A stretch of DNA of 26,963 nt from the NCBI GenBank assembly GCA_049516635.1, contig JBEKSX010000082.1, positions 1-26,963 on the forward strand. The letters are read 5' to 3'. The stretch's first letter is position 1. Every line of letters begins with the position of its first letter. This document shows positions 23,107-26,963 of this stretch, piece after piece. Below the pieces are notes generated by a model. That model ran no database searches. It was not told the DNA's origin and saw nothing but the letters and a program-made list of their open reading frames with translations. The position numbers and the translations under genes were made by a program. The stretch comes from JBEKSX01 sp049516635 (GTDB taxonomy: Bacteria > Bacteroidota > Ignavibacteria > Tepidaquicellales > OLB5).

Positions 23107-23304
23107 TCAACTCGTCAATCCTGCTCGTTTGTCATTCCTGCGAAGGCAGGAATCCAATTTAATGTCTTCTTCAGATACAAATTCATAGAACAGATTATTC
23201 CATTCTGGATTCATTTGTTTAATCAAATTTAACTTCCAATTCCTTTTCCAGCGCTTTGATCCTTTCTTTTTACTTGCGAGTATATAAACGAAATATTGTT
23301 TCAT
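23107..23304 (-). pseudogene. Internally deleted GIY-YIG endonuclease (YhbQ/URI type)
   Basis: 65 codons. The N-terminus MKQYFVYILASKKK is the start of a GIY-YIG domain, and KGSKRWKRNWKLNLIKQMNPEWNNLFYEF is the end of the same family. Full members are about 80-100 residues, with the second YxG, the catalytic Arg and the REKQIK helix in between. All of that is missing, probably through a deletion at the A-rich stretch around 23263 (reads aaaaagaaagga on the minus strand). The tail LDSCLRRNDK is simply translated from the left inverted repeat. It cannot be an active nuclease. It starts 15 bp inside the right inverted repeat at 23319. Confidence 0.8.
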
Positions 23305-23349
23305 ATAAAATATTACTCAATTGGATTCCTGCCTTCGCAGGAATGACAA
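23129..23349. mobile_element. Inverted-repeat-bounded unit carrying the GIY-YIG remnant
   Basis: Perfect 31-bp inverted repeats at 23129-23159 and 23319-23349 enclose the nuclease remnant. Each repeat is itself palindromic (attcctgc/gcaggaat). A solo copy of the same 31 bp sits at 21050-21080. No clear target-site duplication was found at the outer edges. The unit as it stands is 221 bp and would be non-autonomous. Confidence 0.6.
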
Positions 23350-23374
23350 GCTATTTATGATCAATCTAAATACT

Positions 23375-23422
23375 AGATTCCCTCTGGAGTTTACCCCGCT
23401 CCAAGCGGGAGGGAATGACAAT
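23375..23422. repeat. GGAATGACAA-family palindrome after copy B of the propeller gene
   Basis: Arms attccctc (23377-23384) / gagggaat (23409-23416), then gacaatt. The loop includes cccgc-tccaa-gcggg and ctggagttta, the same elements as in the long form at 20524. It lies 7 bp from the stop codon of the gene at 23429. Confidence 0.65.
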
Positions 23423-23428
23423 TAAACT

Positions 23429-24784
23429 TTATTTCAGCAAGACCATCGTCCTAGTTCCTATCACATTCCCATCAACCGTCATACTGTAAAAATACACACC
23501 CGATGAACAGAACTTGCCCATGAAGTCAACCTCATACTCACCCGCACTTTGTTTCTGGTCAACCAATCTCTGTACCTCCCTGCCGAGAATATCGTATGCA
23601 ATTATCCTTACATATCCTGCTGACTTCAAGCTGTACGGTATCACCGTGCGGGGATTGAAAGGATTGGGGTAGTTTTGTTTTAAGATAAAATCCTTTGGTA
23701 CTTCTTTGCTTTGCTGAACTATACCGATGTACCAGACTGTATCTCCACCGGTTGTAGTATGTATACCATTTTGAACATAAGCCCATCCCGTATTTTTGTT
23801 TATGAAATCTATATAAGCAAATTGCTGGATTCCAAATGATGTATCCGGTATCTGGAAATACCAGTTATCCCCGGCATTTGTAGTTCTATATAATATACCT
23901 CTATTTCGTCCACCCCCATAAAATAAAAATCCACCCGCTCCCCATATTGTATCTCTATTGATATTTGAAAAAAATGCCATACCTCCAAAGGTCGATATCA
24001 ATCCACCAAAGGGTAAAATTTGTGTTCTCCAATTAAGACCACCATTTGTAGTCATCCTCATACTGTCTGAACATTTCCATCCTGTCATACTATCTGCAAA
24101 ATACATATCTCTAAATTGATTGCTTTGTGAAGAACCCGATATTTGCACCCAATTTGTTCCGCTGTTCGTTGTTTTGAACAATTCAAAATCAGTACACGCA
24201 AAGCCAATGTTGCGGTTGTACATATAGATCTTTTTAGGGTTGTTGTTGAATTGATAAAATTGTGAGTTCCAGTTCAGACCACCATTGGTTGTGCAAAATA
24301 TTCCTCCATTAATCCCTCCATTAGATACACACCATATGGTATCTTCATTTAAAACAGAAATATCTTCAAATCGAGGTGTAAAACTTGAATTGGGAACGAA
24401 ATTCCAATCTAATCCGCCGTCTGTTGTTTTTATCAAATATCCCCCTTGTATATTACCACCGCTTATAAATCCTGTGGTTGTATTTAGAAACTGAATACGT
24501 GTAAGTTGAGTATACACTATATTGATGATAGACCAGTTGTCTCCACCATTACTTGTTTTTAAAATATAATTAGTATCAACAGTAGTATAACCAGTAATAG
24601 CATATCCAATTAAACTATCTATAAAAGTAATATCTTTTAATTGTTTATTATTCAAGTTCGGCATAAACTGCTGGTACCAGCCCGATGGGGGCGGCGAGTC
24701 ATGTACGGGTATAATAAACGCTACGGCGATAAATAGCCCCGCAAGAAAAAGAGGCAGTAAAATAAATAGTATGAGCTTTTTCAT
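23429..24784 (-). CDS. Secreted Ycf48-like propeller protein with T9SS sorting domain (copy B)
   Basis: 451 aa. The signal peptide (MKKLILFILLPLFLAGLFIAVAF) and the HDSPPPSGWYQQFMPNLNN block are nearly identical to copy A. Asp-box turns (TTDGGLDW, TTNGGLNW, TTNSGTNW, TTNAGDNW) repeat through the body. The sorting domain NYPNPFNPRTVIPYSLKSAGYVRIIAYDILGREVQRLVDQKQSAGEYEV is almost the same as in copy A, then ends VIGTRTMVLLK. The central NNPKKIYMYNRNIGFACTDFELFKTTNSGTNW is shared, while the blades on either side differ strongly, and copy B has its own GGLISTFGGMAFF and FLFYGGGRN loops. The gene-GIY-gene arrangement suggests tandem duplication with later exchange. Confidence 0.87.
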   Translation of the reverse strand: MKKLILFILLPLFLAGLFIAVAFIIPVHDSPPPSGWYQQFMPNLNNKQLKDITFIDSLIGYAITGYTTVDTNYILKTSNGGDNWSIINIVYTQLTRIQFLNTTTGFISGGNIQGGYLIKTTDGGLDWNFVPNSSFTPRFEDISVLNEDTIWCVSNGGINGGIFCTTNGGLNWNSQFYQFNNNPKKIYMYNRNIGFACTDFELFKTTNSGTNWVQISGSSQSNQFRDMYFADSMTGWKCSDSMRMTTNGGLNWRTQILPFGGLISTFGGMAFFSNINRDTIWGAGGFLFYGGGRNRGILYRTTNAGDNWYFQIPDTSFGIQQFAYIDFINKNTGWAYVQNGIHTTTGGDTVWYIGIVQQSKEVPKDFILKQNYPNPFNPRTVIPYSLKSAGYVRIIAYDILGREVQRLVDQKQSAGEYEVDFMGKFCSSGVYFYSMTVDGNVIGTRTMVLLK

Positions 24785-24796
24785 AATAAAATTTAT

Positions 24797-24856
24797 TTAG
24801 CATCAACCCCGCTTTAAGGCGGGATTTCTGATTAAATGACTACCGTCATTTAATCA
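24797..24856. repeat. Palindromic element plus hairpin formed with the 3' end of the large propeller gene
   Basis: tttagcatcaac, hairpin cccgctttaaggcggg and atttc are followed by the 12-bp-arm hairpin tgattaaatgac (24829-24840), loop tacc, gtcatttaatca (24845-24856). The right arm holds the last codons and stop of the minus-strand gene at 24846. The tttagcatcaac part also equals the complement of the 3' coding end of the gene at 21722. Confidence 0.75.
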
Positions 24857-26963
24857 TCAACATTTTCTTTGTATCGATAAAACTTCCAGCAGTTAGTTTA
24901 TAAAAATAGACTCCGCTCGCCTGACTACTTCCGTCCCACTCAACCTCGTAAGTTCCGGGTTTGAGCTGTTCATTGACAAGTGTGGCAATTTTATGGCCGA
25001 GGAGGTCGAATACCTTCAACGTCACGAACCCCCCTGCCCCCCTTTCGTAAAGGGGGGACAAAGGAATCGAGAAATTTATTTTCGTTGACGGATTAAACGG
25101 GTTGGGGTAATTTTGGTATAATGCATAATTCTGCGGGACGGATTCGGAGATCTTTTGCACACCGATCAATTCAGATAAATTTCTTCTCCAGACGCCATCT
25201 CCATTAACACTTGCAAAAATGTAATTGCCATTTATTTCTAAAGCGGGTATATAAAAATTACTCAACCCTTCATTTATTTGTGTCCAGTTTGAACCGTTGT
25301 TCGTGCTTAGATAAACTCCGCTTATGTAGGTACCGGCAAAAACAGCTGTTCCGCTTACTGCCAAAGACCATATATCAGCATTAGCAGGAATACCGTTATT
25401 AATCGTAGACCATTGCGTCCCGTTGTTTGTGCTTAGATAGATACCGTGCTGGTAAGTTCCTGCAAAAATATTTGTACCTATGGATGCTAAAGCATAGACA
25501 GACGGATTCCCGGGAAGCCCGTTACTCCGGGCGATCCAGCTTGTACCGTCATTCGAGCTTAAGAAAATACCATTGTTAGCAGTACCGGCAAAAATATTCG
25601 TGCCGCTTACGGCAAAAGAATAGACAGTGAGAGATGCGGGAAGACCATTATTGACTTCAATCCATAGTCTGCCATTGTTTACACTTAGATATATACCACT
25701 CTGGTAAGTACCCGCAAAAATATTCGGCCATCTTACTGCCAAAGAAAGGACGGGTGTCAGAGAAGGAAATCCGATATGTGCCGCTGTCCAGTTGGTGCCG
25801 TTGTTTGTGGTTACATAAGTACCGCCGTTAGACTGGGCTCCTGCGAGAACAATTGCTCCGGTTACAGCCAGGGAATTTATTGTTTCATATCCGGGAAGAC
25901 CATTATTTACATTGATCCATTTTGCACCGCTGTTTGTACTTAGATAAGCACCATTATCAGATGTACCGGCAAATAAGAATGTCCCGACTGATGTAAAAGA
26001 CTTGATAATTTCATTGCTGAAAAGACCATTATTGACATCATCCCAATTTGTACCGTTATTCGTGCTTAAATATACACCGTGTTCTGAACCCGCAAAAATA
26101 TTTGTACCGCTAACTCCTAATGAATAGACGCGTGTAGTTGTTGGGAGACCGTTATTTACAGCAGACCAATTCCTGCCGTTGCTGCTATAGTAAATGCCCT
26201 GATCTGTACCTGCAAAAATATTTGTTCCGATGACTGTTAGGGACATTACAGAAGTCCCCTGCACAAGACCCTGGGCGTGATTCCATTTCATTCCGTTATT
26301 TGTACTATAATAGACCCCGTAACTAATAGTACCCACAAAAACATCAGTCACGCTTACTGCTACAGCCGGAACATATACATAAGTCGGAAGATCACTGGTA
26401 ATATTGGTCCAGCTTGCGCCATTGTTTGTGCTTAAATAAATTCCCTGTACATAGAAACCGGCAAAAATATTTGTTCCACTTACGGTTATAGAATGTACAG
26501 CAGATCCTCCGGGAAGACCGTTATTAACAGCAGTCCAGCTGGTGCCGTTGTTTGTGCTTAAAAAAATGCCGCGATCTTCTGTTCCTGCAAAAATATTTGT
26601 TCCGCTTATTGCTAAAGAATAGACAGTGGTAGTACCCGGAATACCGTTATTGACAGCTATCCATTGTGTCCCGTTGTTCGTGCTTAAATAAATACCATGA
26701 TTAGAGGTACCGGCAAAAATATTTGTTCCGCTTACCGCTAAAGCCTCAATGATGGAAGTATCCGGAAGACTGGTATTCACAGCAGTCCACTTTGTTCCCT
26801 CGTTTGTGCTTAAATATATACCTGAACCATCTGTACCGGCAAAAATATTTGTTCCGGATGCAGCCAAAGCGTTAACCTGAAGTGAAGCCATTCCGCTGGA
26901 GGTTTGTATCCATTGTGATTGTATTTGTATATTCAGAGAGGTTAGAAAAAGGAGAGTAATTAA
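24846..26963 (-). CDS. Large secreted Asp-box propeller protein with T9SS sorting domain, 5' end off window
   Basis: An internal Met at 26891 is not the true start. The frame stays open to the right edge and encodes LITLLFLTSLNIQIQSQWIQTSSG, the end of a signal peptide that matches the paralogue at 1971. So at least 705 residues are present and the first few are missing. About 13 repeats read NIFAGT...GIYLSTNNGTxWxxVNNGLPG. Their DNA is more alike here than in the plus-strand paralogue (gcaaaaatatttgttcc recurs many times). The last 88 residues are a T9SS sorting domain (NYPNPFNPSTKINF...GVYFYKLTAGSFIDTKKMLMIK) carrying an 11-residue insert LSPLYERGAGG from a palindromic element. No enzyme motif is seen. 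Confidence 0.87.
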   Translation of the reverse strand, partial: LITLLFLTSLNIQIQSQWIQTSSGMASLQVNALAASGTNIFAGTDGSGIYLSTNEGTKWTAVNTSLPDTSIIEALAVSGTNIFAGTSNHGIYLSTNNGTQWIAVNNGIPGTTTVYSLAISGTNIFAGTEDRGIFLSTNNGTSWTAVNNGLPGGSAVHSITVSGTNIFAGFYVQGIYLSTNNGASWTNITSDLPTYVYVPAVAVSVTDVFVGTISYGVYYSTNNGMKWNHAQGLVQGTSVMSLTVIGTNIFAGTDQGIYYSSNGRNWSAVNNGLPTTTRVYSLGVSGTNIFAGSEHGVYLSTNNGTNWDDVNNGLFSNEIIKSFTSVGTFLFAGTSDNGAYLSTNSGAKWINVNNGLPGYETINSLAVTGAIVLAGAQSNGGTYVTTNNGTNWTAAHIGFPSLTPVLSLAVRWPNIFAGTYQSGIYLSVNNGRLWIEVNNGLPASLTVYSFAVSGTNIFAGTANNGIFLSSNDGTSWIARSNGLPGNPSVYALASIGTNIFAGTYQHGIYLSTNNGTQWSTINNGIPANADIWSLAVSGTAVFAGTYISGVYLSTNNGSNWTQINEGLSNFYIPALEINGNYIFASVNGDGVWRRNLSELIGVQKISESVPQNYALYQNYPNPFNPSTKINFSIPLSPLYERGAGGFVTLKVFDLLGHKIATLVNEQLKPGTYEVEWDGSSQASGVYFYKLTAGSFIDTKKMLMIK
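25028..25060. repeat. AACCCC-family palindrome inside the T9SS sorting domain coding sequence
   Basis: aacccccctg is followed by ccccccttt (25037-25045), loop cgt, aaagggggg (25049-25057): perfect 9-bp arms. It has the same layout as intergenic copies at 4100-4136 and 21084-21120. Read on the minus strand it adds LSPLYERGAGG between FSIP and FVTLKVFDLLG without a frame change. Confidence 0.8.

Noticed and set aside
23107..23304. Functional small GIY-YIG nuclease
   Set aside because: The second half of the GIY-YIG motif, the catalytic Arg and the central helix are missing, and the tail is translated repeat.
24846..26891. Start of the right-hand propeller gene at the Met at 26891
   Set aside because: The frame continues to the window edge and encodes the end of a signal peptide upstream, so this Met is internal.

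Overview
The window looks like a piece of a chromosome from the Ignavibacteriota/Kapabacteria side of the Bacteroidota-Chlorobiota (FCB) group. This is an inference. It rests on four secreted propeller proteins ending in a type IX secretion (T9SS, Por) sorting domain that opens with NYPNPFNP, on a GWxTD-family protein, on several lipoproteins with relaxed lipoboxes, and on two TATATTTG boxes of the Bacteroidota -7 type (TAnnTTTG). No rRNA, tRNA or CRISPR array was seen.

Layout. 1-4313: the 5' part of a SurA-like peptidyl-prolyl isomerase lipoprotein (minus, runs off the left edge), a palindrome-rich gap, a small cysteine-rich exported protein (minus), a large Asp-box propeller protein with a T9SS signal (plus), and a gap with three kinds of palindromic repeat. 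4314-11920: a plus-strand housekeeping block of rpsU, hpt, ftsH, a dolichol/phytol kinase-like CTP transferase, ychF, a SIMPL-domain protein, a GWxTD protein and a MarC-family membrane protein. 11922-20413: mixed-strand genes, namely a small lipoprotein, a TMTC/GT-C-like membrane protein with TPRs, a DinB-like protein, an unknown lipoprotein, a single-PAS protein, a broken methyltransferase, an unknown 198-aa protein, a DUF2721 membrane protein, a trypsin-like protease with TPRs and an exported TPR protein.

20414-26963: an accessory region. About 1.3 kb without genes is packed with nested palindromes of several families. It is followed by two tandem Ycf48-like T9SS proteins that are mosaic copies of each other, with a GIY-YIG nuclease remnant between them bounded by perfect 31-bp inverted repeats. 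Last comes a second large Asp-box/T9SS protein whose N-terminus lies off the right edge.

The most interesting signals are in the repeats. (1) The inverted-repeat-bounded GIY-YIG remnant shares its 31-bp end with a solo intergenic repeat at 21050. (2) Palindromic elements sit in frame inside the T9SS sorting domain of both large propeller genes, in the same surface loop. (3) Two T9SS genes end in a 12-bp-arm hairpin made from their own last codons and stop. (4) A nested four-copy hairpin array at 21420-21579 has paired base changes that keep the stems. These suggest a mobile palindrome system that targets secreted-protein genes and may be moved by a GIY-YIG nuclease. The mobilisation part is hypothesis.
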